NCBI GenBank assembly: GCA_036494465.1
Contig: DASXOJ010000147.1
Location: 1-64,000 of the forward strand
Reading direction: 5' to 3'
Length of the DNA: 64,000 nt
Source of the DNA: CAJCJE01 sp036494465
GTDB lineage: Bacteria > Actinomycetota > Actinomycetes > Mycobacteriales > Pseudonocardiaceae
The notes under the pieces are model-generated. The model saw only the letters and a program-made list of their open reading frames with translations, had not been told where the DNA came from and did no database searches. The position numbers and the translations under genes are program-made. Positions 53,471 through 62,314 of this stretch are shown piece after piece; the first letter of the stretch is position 1; every line of letters begins with the position of its first letter.

Positions 53471-53698
53471 ATGGATGGAGTTCAACTCGCCGAGCAGGCG
53501 AGCAGTCGTGATCCCGAGATCGGGTTGCGCGCCGTCCGGGCCCTGCGCGAACTGGCCGACCGGCTGGAATCGTTGCAGGTCCAGAGCGCGCGCGACGCGG
53601 GCTGGTCGTGGCAGGAGATCGCCAACCGGCTCGACGTGACCCGCCAGGCGGTGCACAAGAAACACAGCGGCCGACGACTTTTCGGCAAGGAGGACTGA
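53471..53698 (+). CDS. Small HTH regulator partnered with a Clp_N protein
   Basis: A 75-residue protein: a helical N-terminus, then a helix-turn-helix GWSWQEIANRLDVTRQAVHKKH near residues 41-62. This size and fold recur in actinomycetes immediately before Clp N-domain genes. There is no ribosome site, and the promoter places the transcript start on the ATG, so it is likely leaderless. It presumably binds the twin TGTCAAC dyads just upstream. Confidence 0.88.
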   Translation: MDGVQLAEQASSRDPEIGLRAVRALRELADRLESLQVQSARDAGWSWQEIANRLDVTRQAVHKKHSGRRLFGKED

Positions 53699-53699
53699 G

Positions 53700-54257
53700 A
53701 TGTTGGAGCGATTCACCGAACAGGCGCGCGCCGCGGTCGTCACGGTCGCGCAGCAGCAGGCGCGGCACGTGCCGAGTTCGCGCGACGGCGGCAAACCGGC
53801 GGTCACCGTCGCGCACCTGCTGCTCGCCATCGCCGACGAGGAAACCGGCCCGGCGGCGGAACTGCTGCACGCGCACGGCATCACCGGATCGGCGGTGCGG
53901 GACCGGATCCGCGCCGATCAGAAGTCCGAACTGGACGCTGAAGCGCTCGCAACGCTCGGCATCGACCTGAGCGCCGTGCGGGAAGCCGCCGAGGCGAGTT
54001 TCGGGCCGGGCGCGCTGGAGGGCGGTGGTACCGCACGCGGGCGGATTCCGTTCGGTGCCAACGCGAAGCGCGTGCTCGCGCTCGCCGTGCGGGCCACCGG
54101 TGACGTGCGGCGCAACCGGATCGGCACCGAACACGTGCTCTACGGCGTGCTGCGCGCCCGCGACGAGGCGACCGGCGAGATCCTGGCCGCGCTGAACGTG
54201 GACTCGACGAGGCTCGCCGACGAGGCGGCCGCGTTGGTCGGCCCGGCCGCCGCCTAG
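53700..54257 (+). CDS. Clp N-terminal-domain protein
   Basis: A 185-residue protein carrying two Clp_N (ClpA/ClpC substrate-adaptor domain) repeats: FTEQARAAVVTVAQQQARH...VTVAHLLLAI in the first and AKRVLALAVRATGDVRRNRIGTEHVLYGVL in the second. There is no AAA+ ATPase domain, so it cannot unfold proteins itself. It may compete for or adapt substrates of ClpC, or sense damaged proteins for the HTH partner. AAGGAGG precedes the ATG, and it follows the HTH gene by one base. Confidence 0.9.
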   Translation: MLERFTEQARAAVVTVAQQQARHVPSSRDGGKPAVTVAHLLLAIADEETGPAAELLHAHGITGSAVRDRIRADQKSELDAEALATLGIDLSAVREAAEASFGPGALEGGGTARGRIPFGANAKRVLALAVRATGDVRRNRIGTEHVLYGVLRARDEATGEILAALNVDSTRLADEAAALVGPAAA

Positions 54258-54292
54258 CCGACCAATCCGTTGACCGGGGTGCGAATGCCCTT

Positions 54293-55099
54293 CTAGGCGA
54301 GGCGTTCGCGCAGGAACTCGACGACCCGCTCGCGCGCGGTCAGCGCCGGGTGACCCGGTTGTTCGCGCACTTCTGCGGTGAGTACGGAGTGCGCGCGCTT
54401 GCTGAACCCGGTCGGGTTGCCCGGTGCCGAGTCCAGCTCGATCACGTCGAACGCGTCGCCGAGCCGGTTCTTCAAGGTGGTGAAGCGGTCCTTGGGCGAG
54501 GTGCCGTCCTCGCTGAACCGCAGCCCCATCACGCACAGGTTGTCGTTGGTGGTCCGCTGCACGACCGTGGCCAGTTCCTTTTCGGACAGGCCGGGGTCGG
54601 CGCGGTGGGCCGCGTTGATCGGGAACGGCACGGACGGCTGGCTGAGCACGGGCGCGAGCACCACGTCCTCGACGGCGACGGCCAGCGCGAACCCGCCGGT
54701 GAAGCACATGCCGATCACGCCGACGCCCTTACCGGGGGTGCGCCCGGCGAGATCCTTGGCGACCGCGCGCAGGAAACCGGTGATCGGTCGCTCGGCGTCC
54801 AGCGCGAACGCGCGGAACTCCGAGGCGACGCACAGCCTGCCGATCACGCCGAGCGCGTAGCCGGCCGTCATCGGCTTGCCGGGCGTGCCGAACGGGGAGG
54901 GCACCACGACGGTGAAGCCCTGATCGACCAGGTGGTCGGCGAGGCCGAGCACCTCGGGGGTGATCCCGGGGACCTCGGGGATCAGCACCACCCCGGGGCC
55001 ATCGCCCTTCTCGTAACAGTCGTAGGTCAGGCCGGCTCCCGTGAAGGGCGCTTTGCGCCAGCCGGTCAGGTCCGAGGTGGGTGCCGTGTCGGTGGTCAC
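54293..55099 (-). CDS. Dienelactone hydrolase family protein
   Basis: A 268-residue alpha/beta hydrolase with nucleophile C132 in VIGMCFTGGFALA, as in dienelactone hydrolase, and a late GHPALT histidine. Family members hydrolyse dienelactones or similar esters in aromatic degradation. I start it at the GTG (MTTDTAPTSDL...). The ribosome site is weak. It follows a TetR gene on the same strand by 7 bp and probably shares its transcript. Confidence 0.88.
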   Translation of the reverse strand: MTTDTAPTSDLTGWRKAPFTGAGLTYDCYEKGDGPGVVLIPEVPGITPEVLGLADHLVDQGFTVVVPSPFGTPGKPMTAGYALGVIGRLCVASEFRAFALDAERPITGFLRAVAKDLAGRTPGKGVGVIGMCFTGGFALAVAVEDVVLAPVLSQPSVPFPINAAHRADPGLSEKELATVVQRTTNDNLCVMGLRFSEDGTSPKDRFTTLKNRLGDAFDVIELDSAPGNPTGFSKRAHSVLTAEVREQPGHPALTARERVVEFLRERLA

Positions 55100-55106
55100 G
55101 AGCGGA

Positions 55107-55664
55107 TCATGCCACCGGTGCGATGGGCAGGCCGAGTCCGGTGAGCATGATGTCGAGCATCTTGCCCGCGCGCGCCACGCCGTCCTCCTCGGTGGCGATG
55201 GAGACCGCGTGCGCCATCCGCAGCAGTTCGACCACCTCGATGTCGCTACGCACCACGCCGGATTCCTGCAAGGGCGTGAGCAGTTCGCCCGCGGTCGCGC
55301 GCATGGCTTTGCGGCAGTAGTCGAAGTTCTCGCCGTTGTGGTCCATCGCGGTCTTGAGCGAACGGGCCAGGCCCTTGTTGGCGAAGATGAACTCGAGCTG
55401 GGCGTGCATCCAGGCACAGAGCGCCTGCTCGGGTGGCAGTTCCTCGCGCAGCCGCTTGCCAAGGTCGGCCAGCGCGATGATCTCCTCCCGGTAGATGGCT
55501 TCGATCAGCGCGTCCCTGGTGGGGAAGTGGCGGTAGAGGGTGCCTGCGCCGACGCCCGCCTTCTTCACGATCTCGTCGAGCGGCGCGTCGATGCCGTGTT
55601 CGGCGAAGACCTGCTTGGCCACGGCGACGATCCGCGCGGCATTGCGCTGGGCGTCGGCACGCAT
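55107..55664 (-). CDS. TetR-family regulator of the divergent MFS exporter
   Basis: A 185-residue TetR protein with HTH APLDEIVKKAGVGAGTLYRHFPTRDALIEAIY. The ATG at 55664 has GGAGGG upstream; a longer frame would add nine residues. It diverges from an MFS drug exporter, and three copies of its likely operator fill the space between. Ligand-induced derepression of the pump and of the dienelactone hydrolase is expected. Confidence 0.92.
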   Translation of the reverse strand: MRADAQRNAARIVAVAKQVFAEHGIDAPLDEIVKKAGVGAGTLYRHFPTRDALIEAIYREEIIALADLGKRLREELPPEQALCAWMHAQLEFIFANKGLARSLKTAMDHNGENFDYCRKAMRATAGELLTPLQESGVVRSDIEVVELLRMAHAVSIATEEDGVARAGKMLDIMLTGLGLPIAPVA

Positions 55665-55699
55665 GGGTTCGATCCCTCCTCGAGTCCACATCGAGTATC

Positions 55700-55780
55700 C
55701 GGAGAGATTCTCCGAATAGACTTGCGCAATCGGAGAGTCTCTCCATATCGTAGGGCACGTTCAAGCGGAGAATGTCTCCG
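55700..55780. promoter_or_regulatory. Triple TetR operator and MFS promoter
   Basis: CGGAGA-N3-TCTCCG-type dyads occur at 55700-55714 (perfect), 55731-55745 (one end mismatch) and 55766-55780 (perfect). TTGCGC (55722-55727), 18 bp and TATCGT (55746-55751) form a promoter for the MFS gene, with the middle operator inside its spacer. Confidence 0.8.
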
Positions 55781-55806
55781 GTTGCTGTTCCGTAGGGGGA
55801 ATATCC

Positions 55807-57249
55807 GTGACCGAGCGGACCCTGACCGCGCCCGTCAGCCAGGCGGCGCCGCGGTCAGCACGAGCCGGGCTCGTGCTGATCACCATCCTGACCTGCCAAC
55901 TCATGCTCGTGCTCGACATCACCGTGATGAACGTGGCGCTGCCGCACATCCAGGTCGACCTGCACTTCACGCCGACCGGCCTGTCCTGGGTGATGAGCTC
56001 CTACACGCTGATCTTCGGCTGTCTGCTACTGCTCGGCGGCCGCGCGGGAGACCTGTTCGGCAGGCGCCGGATGTTCGTCGTCGGCGTCGCCGTGTTCACC
56101 ATCGCCTCGCTGTTCGCCGGACTCGCCCAGACCGCGTCCTGGCTGATCATCGCCCGGATCGCGCAGGGCCTCGGCGCCGCTGCCGCGGGCCCGAACACGT
56201 TGGCGCTGATCACCAGCACCATCTCCGACGCCAAGGCCCGAGTGCGCGCGTTCGCGCTGTTCTCCGCCATGTCCAGCGGCGGTTTCGCGGTCGGCCTTAT
56301 CGTCGGCGGGCTGCTTACCGAAATCGGCAGCTGGCGCCTTGGCATGTTCATCAACGTGCCGTTCGGCATCGCCGTCACCGTGCTCGCGCGGCGCTTCATC
56401 GCCGAACCGGAGCGCAACGCCGCCCGGCTCGACCTGCCCGGCGCGATCACCTCGACCCTGGGCGTCGCCGGGCTGGTCTACGGCTTCGTGCGCGCGGCGT
56501 CCGCAGGCTGGGGCGACCCGGTCGTGTTGACCACCCTGATCGGCGGCGCGCTGCTGGTCGGACTGTTCCTGCTGGTCGAACGCCGTGCCACCGAACCGCT
56601 GCTGCGGCTGAGCCTGCTCGCCGACGGCAACCGGGCCCGCGCCTACGCCAACATGTTCCTCGGCCCGATGGCGATGACCTCGATGTTCTTCTTCCTCACC
56701 CAGTTCATCCAGGACGTGCTTGGCCTCAAACCGCTGGTCACCGGGTTCGCGTTCCTGCCAATGGCCGCGTCGATCTTCGCGGTCAGCCGGGTCATGCCGC
56801 GCCTGCTGCCGCGCTTCGGGCCCAAGGTGCTGGTCACCGCGGGCACTGGGCTGATGGTGATCGGCCTGGTCTGGCTCACCCAGCTGGGCGTCACCAGCGG
56901 CTACTTCCCGACGCTGTTCGGCCCGTTGCTGCTGATGGGTATCGGCGGTGGCCTCGGCTTCTCACCGTTGAACGTGATCATCATGTCCACGGTGCCGGTC
57001 CGCGACGCGGGCGCGGCAGGCGGTGCGTTGCAGACCATGCAGCAGATCGGCAGTTCGCTCGGGCTTGCGGTGCTGGTCACAGTGTTCGGCCGGGTGTCGG
57101 CGACGGCCATCGCGCACCACGAGTCCGCCGGGCAGGTGCTGGTGTCCGGCATGACCAGCGCATATGTCGTCGCGGCCGGTTGCGCGGTCGCCTCGTTCAT
57201 CGTCGCGCTGACGTTCCGGCGCCAGGGAAACAGCGAGCGAACCGCGTGA
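55807..57249 (+). CDS. MFS multidrug exporter (DHA2/EmrB-QacA family)
   Basis: A 480-residue transporter with about 14 transmembrane helices: LMLVLDITVMNVALPHIQ in helix 1, GGRAGDLFGRRRM in loop 2-3, and the antiporter motif region in helix 5 (SSGGFAVGLIVGGLL). It exports toxic compounds by proton antiport. The GTG start lies 26 bp behind the last operator copy. It is controlled by the divergent TetR gene. Confidence 0.94.
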   Translation: MTERTLTAPVSQAAPRSARAGLVLITILTCQLMLVLDITVMNVALPHIQVDLHFTPTGLSWVMSSYTLIFGCLLLLGGRAGDLFGRRRMFVVGVAVFTIASLFAGLAQTASWLIIARIAQGLGAAAAGPNTLALITSTISDAKARVRAFALFSAMSSGGFAVGLIVGGLLTEIGSWRLGMFINVPFGIAVTVLARRFIAEPERNAARLDLPGAITSTLGVAGLVYGFVRAASAGWGDPVVLTTLIGGALLVGLFLLVERRATEPLLRLSLLADGNRARAYANMFLGPMAMTSMFFFLTQFIQDVLGLKPLVTGFAFLPMAASIFAVSRVMPRLLPRFGPKVLVTAGTGLMVIGLVWLTQLGVTSGYFPTLFGPLLLMGIGGGLGFSPLNVIIMSTVPVRDAGAAGGALQTMQQIGSSLGLAVLVTVFGRVSATAIAHHESAGQVLVSGMTSAYVVAAGCAVASFIVALTFRRQGNSERTA

Positions 57250-57319
57250 AGCGGGCATAAAGTCGATCGATACGGAGGTTGCTGGTAACGGATTGAGTCC
57301 GTTCAGGGGAGTGCGGTTG

Positions 57320-58936
57320 ATGCGTCGGGTGTGGGTGTGGCCGTTCGGCTTGGTCGCGATCGCGGTGGGGATCTTCGCCGGGATCGTCGCGGTGCGGGGT
57401 GCCGTGCCCGGTTGGGCCGCGCAACCCAGCCACGGCTTCACCCAGAACAGTCCCGCCCTGCACGGCCTGCTGGTCGCGTTGCTGCTGCTCGTGCTCGGCT
57501 GGGGCCTGCTGCGCGCCAAAGCGGTCGCGCTGGTCGCGAGCGTGCTGCTGATCGGCTGGGTCACCCTGGCCATGCGGCACACCAGCTGGAGCATCCTGCC
57601 GATCGGCTACGCGCTCGCGCTCGTCCTGTGCTATCACGGCTTTCCCGCCGTGCCGGACCGCGGCCAGGTGCGCGCCGCGGTGCGCAACGGACTGCTCGCC
57701 CTTGGCGTGACCCTGCTGATCGAATGGGCGGCCCGGCACGACTGGGCCGCCCACCTCGGCCTCGCCGCGTCCACCCTGATCGTGATCGTGGTGGTGTTGA
57801 TCACCACCCTGCGCGCGGCGCCCGCGCCCGCCCCGGCCACCGAGGCCGAGCGGGCCCGGATCGCCGCGCTGGTGCGCAGGCCCGGCGCGGACACGCTGGC
57901 GCCGTTCGCGTTGCGCTCGGACAAGTCCTACCTGTTCAGCGCGGACGGCACCGCCGCGATCGGCTACCGGGTGCTGCTCGGCGTCGCGGTCGTCGGCGGC
58001 GACCCGATCGGCGACCCGCGCGGCTACGACGACGTGATCGCCAGGTTCATGGCGTTGTGCCGCCGCAACGGCTGGCGGCCGGCGGTGCTCGGCGCCCGCG
58101 CCGAACTCGACCCGCTGTGGCGCGCCCAGCACCTCACCGGCCTCCAGGTCGGCGAGGAAGTCATGCTCGACGTGCCCGCGTTCGGCCTGGCCACGCGCAA
58201 GATGCGCAACGTGCGCCAGGCCGTCGGCCGCACGCACAACGCGGGCATCACCACCCGGGTCGTGCGCGCGGGCGAGCTCGAACCGGAGCTGTTCGCGGAG
58301 ATGTCCGAGGTGTCCAACGCCTGGCTGGGCAAGGCGCGCGAGCGCGGGTTCTCCATGGTCATGGACGGCCTGTTCGACGCCGGCAACCCGGACAGCGTCT
58401 TCGTGCTCGCCTTCGACGCGGACCGGCACGTGGTCGGCTTCCAGCGCTACCTGCCCGCCGGTTTCGGTTACGGCCCAACGCCCGCACCGGGCGCCGCGCT
58501 GTCGCTGGACGTGATGCGCCGCGAACGCGGCCGGTTCAACGGGCTCAACGAGCGCATGATCGTCGACCTTGTCGACTACGCGAAACAACACGGCATCGGC
58601 ACCGTGTCGCTGAATTTCGCCGCGTTCCGCGCCCTGCTCGACCGGGGCGCGCAGCGCGGTCCTGTGCAGCAGCTCGGCTACCGCACCCTGCACCTGCTCG
58701 ACCCGTTCATCCAGGTCGAGTCGCTGTACCTGTTCAACGCCAAGTTCCGCCCCGGGTACCTGGGCAGGCGGGTCGCGTTCGGCAGCTGGTTCGCGCTGCC
58801 GGTGGTGTTGCTCGCGCTGCTCGGCCTGGAGTTCGCGCTCCCGTACGACCTGCACCGAGGCCAGCGCGCGCCCGAACCAGTCGAAGCGGACCGCTCGCGG
58901 CTGCTCGCGATCTGGCGCGTTCCGACCCGGCATTAG
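57320..58936 (+). CDS. Phosphatidylglycerol lysyltransferase-like (MprF/DUF2156) membrane protein
   Basis: A 538-residue protein with an N-terminal membrane domain of five or six helices (1-170) and a C-terminal GNAT-like DUF2156 domain (about 190-490: SYLFSADGTAAIGYRVLLGVAVVGGDPIGD, FNGLNERMIVDLVDYAKQHG, SLNFAAFRALLDRG). MprF/LysX-like enzymes add amino acids to phosphatidylglycerol and protect against cationic peptides. This one lacks a long flippase part and any lysyl-tRNA synthetase domain. The ATG at 57320 follows GGGGAG. The donor is uncertain. Confidence 0.85.
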   Translation: MRRVWVWPFGLVAIAVGIFAGIVAVRGAVPGWAAQPSHGFTQNSPALHGLLVALLLLVLGWGLLRAKAVALVASVLLIGWVTLAMRHTSWSILPIGYALALVLCYHGFPAVPDRGQVRAAVRNGLLALGVTLLIEWAARHDWAAHLGLAASTLIVIVVVLITTLRAAPAPAPATEAERARIAALVRRPGADTLAPFALRSDKSYLFSADGTAAIGYRVLLGVAVVGGDPIGDPRGYDDVIARFMALCRRNGWRPAVLGARAELDPLWRAQHLTGLQVGEEVMLDVPAFGLATRKMRNVRQAVGRTHNAGITTRVVRAGELEPELFAEMSEVSNAWLGKARERGFSMVMDGLFDAGNPDSVFVLAFDADRHVVGFQRYLPAGFGYGPTPAPGAALSLDVMRRERGRFNGLNERMIVDLVDYAKQHGIGTVSLNFAAFRALLDRGAQRGPVQQLGYRTLHLLDPFIQVESLYLFNAKFRPGYLGRRVAFGSWFALPVVLLALLGLEFALPYDLHRGQRAPEPVEADRSRLLAIWRVPTRH

Positions 58937-59105
58937 GGGACTGGTTAGGGGCCCCGGTTAGGGGCTGCCACCTCGGATTACCTCGGTCGGGGGACACCAT
59001 CCGGGCACACCCGTGCCTGGCTTGCTTTCCGCTCACCAACAGGCGCATTGTTGCGGTTACCAAGTATTTGCGTAGCTCATGCAACGGCGTAAGGAGGTGG
59101 CGGTC

Positions 59106-59684
59106 GTGCTGTCTGACGTGCCCGCGATGCGGAGCTCTCATGTGGAGAACGCCGACCACCAGGTCAACGACGACACCGACGCCTGCCAGCCCGACCGGCT
59201 CGCCGCAGCGGCCGATCTCGGCAGCCAGTGCACCCGTTTCATCCGGCTGGTCCGCAAGGTCGGCGCCAGTCTCACCTTCCAGCGCCACGACGGCATCGAG
59301 TCCGCCGCGTACGCGCTACTCGCCGTCGCGGTGGTGGCCGGACCGCAGCGGTTGACCGCGCTCGCCGAAGCGGTGCACGCCGACCCGTCCACGGTCAGCA
59401 GGCAGACCGCCGCGCTCGTCCGGCACGGCCTGCTGGAACGGCGCGCCGATCCCGCCGACGGCCGGGCCACGCTGCTGGTCGCCACACCCGAGGGGGTTCG
59501 GGTGTTCGAGGACAACAAACGGCTGCGCAGCAGGATGTTGGCGACCGCGCTGGGGGACTGGTCCGTCACGGACCTTGCCGCGCTGACCGTCCTGCTGGAG
59601 CGGTTGAACACCGACCTGGAAGGCGGCATCGAGTCCTACTTCCGGGCCGCCGCCGAATCAAGGACACCGGGACAGCCGAGATGA
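59106..59684 (+). CDS. MarR-family regulator of the MFS-fusion/YceI operon
   Basis: A 192-residue winged-helix protein. The recognition part is LTALAEAVHADPSTVSRQTAALVRHGLLERRADPADGRAT with the D-x-R wing. I start at the GTG 59106 because AAGGAGG lies 7 bp upstream. The ATG at 59079 precedes that ribosome site. Its stop overlaps the MFS start (ATGA), so regulator, exporter and YceI protein are one operon. Confidence 0.9.
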   Translation: MLSDVPAMRSSHVENADHQVNDDTDACQPDRLAAAADLGSQCTRFIRLVRKVGASLTFQRHDGIESAAYALLAVAVVAGPQRLTALAEAVHADPSTVSRQTAALVRHGLLERRADPADGRATLLVATPEGVRVFEDNKRLRSRMLATALGDWSVTDLAALTVLLERLNTDLEGGIESYFRAAAESRTPGQPR

Positions 59685-62314
59685 CCGCGACCAGACCGCG
59701 CCCCGGCGCTGCGACCGACCACATCGGACTGGCCCCGGTCGAACCGCCGCGCGCGGTGCTGACCCACCGCCAGGTCGTCCTGGTTTTCATCGGGTTGATG
59801 CTCGGCCTGTTCCTCGCCGCGCTGGACCAGATGATCGTCTCGGTGGCGATCCGCACCATCGCCGACGACCTGCACGGCCTGGACATCCAGGCGTGGGTGA
59901 CCACCGCCTACCTGATCACCTCGACGATCAGCACGCCGCTCTACGGCAAGCTCTCCGACATCTACGGTCGCAAGCCGTTCTTCATCACCGCGATCGTGAT
60001 CTTCATCGTCGGCTCGGTCGCGTGCACCTTCGCCAACTCGATGTACATGCTCGCCGGCTTCCGCGCCTTCCAGGGACTTGGCGCTGGCGGGCTGATGTCG
60101 CTGGCGCTGGCCATCATCGGTGACGTGGTGCCACCGCGTGAACGCGCCAAGTACCAGGGCTACTTCCTCGCCGTGTTCGGTTCGGCCAGCGTGCTCGGGC
60201 CGGTCGTCGGCGGGTTCCTCGCCGGACAGTCGCAGATCCTGCACATCGCAGGCTGGCGCTGGGTGTTCCTGGTGAACGTGCCGATCGCGGCGATCGCGCT
60301 GATCGTGGTCGGCAGGGTGCTCAACCTGCCGCACATCCGGCGCAGGCACCGCATCGACTACTGGGGCGCGCTGACCATCACCATCTGCCTGGTCCCGCTG
60401 CTGATCATCGCCGAGCAGGGCCAGCAGTGGGGCTGGACCTCGCCCCGAGCGTGGCTGTGTTACGGCGTCGGCGCTGGCGGCCTGGTGCTGTTCATCGTGG
60501 CCGAGCTGCTGATGCGCGACGACGCGCTGATCCCGATGCGACTGTTCCGCTCCGGTGTGTTCAGTGTCACCTCAACCGCCAATTTCATTGTCGGTATGGG
60601 CATGTTCGGCGGCATGGCGGTTATTCCGCTCTATTTGCAGATTGTCAAGGGAGCGTCGCCGACAAAGGCCGGCCTGCTCATTCTGCCACTCGTTCTCGGT
60701 ATCGCTTTGGCGTCAGTTTTTTCCGGACAGTTGACGGCCCGAACTGGTCGATACAAGATTTTCCCACTGCTCGGGACGGCGCTGATGGTCGCCGGTCTGC
60801 TGTTGTTGAACACCATCAACGCGGACACCCAACTGTGGCGTACCGACATCTGGATGTTCATTTTCGGTTTCGGTCTCGGCAACTGTATGCAGACGCTGAT
60901 CATCGCGGTGCAGAACGCCGTACCCGCCAGGGATATGGGCGTCGCGTCGTCCTCGGCCACGTTCTTCCGCCAGATGGGCGCCACCCTGGGTACCGCGGTT
61001 TTTCTGTCCATTTTGTTCAGCGTGCTCGGCGGCAAGATCGGCAGTGCCTTCGCGACCGAAGCGCGCTCCGCCCCGTTCCAGGCCGCGCTGCACGATCCGG
61101 CGGTGATCGCCAATCCCGCCAACGGGCCGGTATTCGCCATACTGCATAATGGTGGAGTCGGTGCCGCTGCCGGCGGATTGGCCCAGGATTCATCGTTTGT
61201 GCAGCGGCTCGATCCGCGATTGGCGCGACCGTTCTTGGACGGTTTCGCCGACTCGCTGCATCCGGTTTTGCTGACCGCCGCCATAGTGGTCGCGGTCGGT
61301 TTCGGTGTATTGCTGTTCTTGAAAGAGGTCCCGCTGCGGATGCAGTCGGGCCTCGAAGCGAGGATGGCCGAGGACGGCGCCGGGGGCGGTGCCGATCCCG
61401 GCGATCAGCTCGGTGGTGAAGGAGGAGGCGTGAGCGCTGGCGAGTATGGCTCCGTCGAGTTCGACTCAGCGGATCTCAACGGCCGGACGGGTTTGGGCGA
61501 GCTTGCGGGAGCGATGCCGATGAGCGGCAGGGACGGGTTTGACGCCCCGGGTGGCGCGTCGATCAGCGGGCACGTGCGCAGATCGGACGGTCACCCCATC
61601 GCGGATTCCGCGCTCACCCTGATCGACATGTCGGGCAGACAGGTCGGCCGCAACGCGTCGGGCGTGGACGGCGGGTTCCACATCGTGGTGCCGGGTTCCG
61701 GTGCGTACGTGCTGATCGCGTCCGCGGGCGCGCACCAGCCGCAGGCGTCCACGGTGACCGTCGGAAACGGTCCGGTGACCGTCGACGTGGTGCTGACCGG
61801 CACGAGCAGCCTCGCGGGCACGGTCTCCATCGCGGGCCGGGGCACGCCGGTCATCGGCGCGGCCGCGACCCTGGCCGATGGCCACGGCGAGGTGGTCAGC
61901 TCGCAGCTGACCGACGCGACAGGCAGGTACCTGTTCGGTGAACTGGTCGGCGGCGTCTACACGCTGGTGATCAGCGCCGAGGGCTACCAGCCGATCGCGA
62001 CGACGGTCACCGTCGAGTCGACCGGGACGACCACTCAGGACGTGCAGCTCGCCGGTGGTTCGCACCTGCGCGGCGTCGCGCGGATCGCGGACGGCCGGGT
62101 CGTGCCGGACGCGCGGGTCACCCTGCTCGACGGGGCAGGCAACGTGATCGGCATGACGACCACCGGTGACGACGGTGAGTACAGCTTCGACGACCTGCCC
62201 GAAGGTGACTACACGGTCATCGCGAGCGGCTACCCGCCGGTGGCCAGCACGCTGCGGGTCGTCGGCGGCGAATTCGGTCAACACGACGTGCGATTGGGAC
62301 ACCCGCAGTCATGA
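59681..62314 (+). CDS. MFS exporter fused to three carboxypeptidase-regulatory-like beta-sandwich modules
   Basis: An 877-residue fusion. Residues about 25-560 are a 14-helix DHA2-type exporter (LGLFLAALDQMIVSVAIRTI, YGKLSDIYGRKPFF, and a long GPVVGGFLAGQSQILH antiporter region). After a Gly/acidic linker (about 565-620) come three modules of about 80 residues with the same pattern: SISGHVRRSDGHPIADSALTL, SLAGTVSIAGRGTPVIGAAATL, HLRGVARIADGRVVPDARVTL, each ending near GxYxLVISAEGY. Such CarboxypepD_reg/CnaB-like folds bind proteins or carbohydrates. The next gene carries a further copy. Confidence 0.9.
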   Translation: MTATRPRPGAATDHIGLAPVEPPRAVLTHRQVVLVFIGLMLGLFLAALDQMIVSVAIRTIADDLHGLDIQAWVTTAYLITSTISTPLYGKLSDIYGRKPFFITAIVIFIVGSVACTFANSMYMLAGFRAFQGLGAGGLMSLALAIIGDVVPPRERAKYQGYFLAVFGSASVLGPVVGGFLAGQSQILHIAGWRWVFLVNVPIAAIALIVVGRVLNLPHIRRRHRIDYWGALTITICLVPLLIIAEQGQQWGWTSPRAWLCYGVGAGGLVLFIVAELLMRDDALIPMRLFRSGVFSVTSTANFIVGMGMFGGMAVIPLYLQIVKGASPTKAGLLILPLVLGIALASVFSGQLTARTGRYKIFPLLGTALMVAGLLLLNTINADTQLWRTDIWMFIFGFGLGNCMQTLIIAVQNAVPARDMGVASSSATFFRQMGATLGTAVFLSILFSVLGGKIGSAFATEARSAPFQAALHDPAVIANPANGPVFAILHNGGVGAAAGGLAQDSSFVQRLDPRLARPFLDGFADSLHPVLLTAAIVVAVGFGVLLFLKEVPLRMQSGLEARMAEDGAGGGADPGDQLGGEGGGVSAGEYGSVEFDSADLNGRTGLGELAGAMPMSGRDGFDAPGGASISGHVRRSDGHPIADSALTLIDMSGRQVGRNASGVDGGFHIVVPGSGAYVLIASAGAHQPQASTVTVGNGPVTVDVVLTGTSSLAGTVSIAGRGTPVIGAAATLADGHGEVVSSQLTDATGRYLFGELVGGVYTLVISAEGYQPIATTVTVESTGTTTQDVQLAGGSHLRGVARIADGRVVPDARVTLLDGAGNVIGMTTTGDDGEYSFDDLPEGDYTVIASGYPPVASTLRVVGGEFGQHDVRLGHPQS

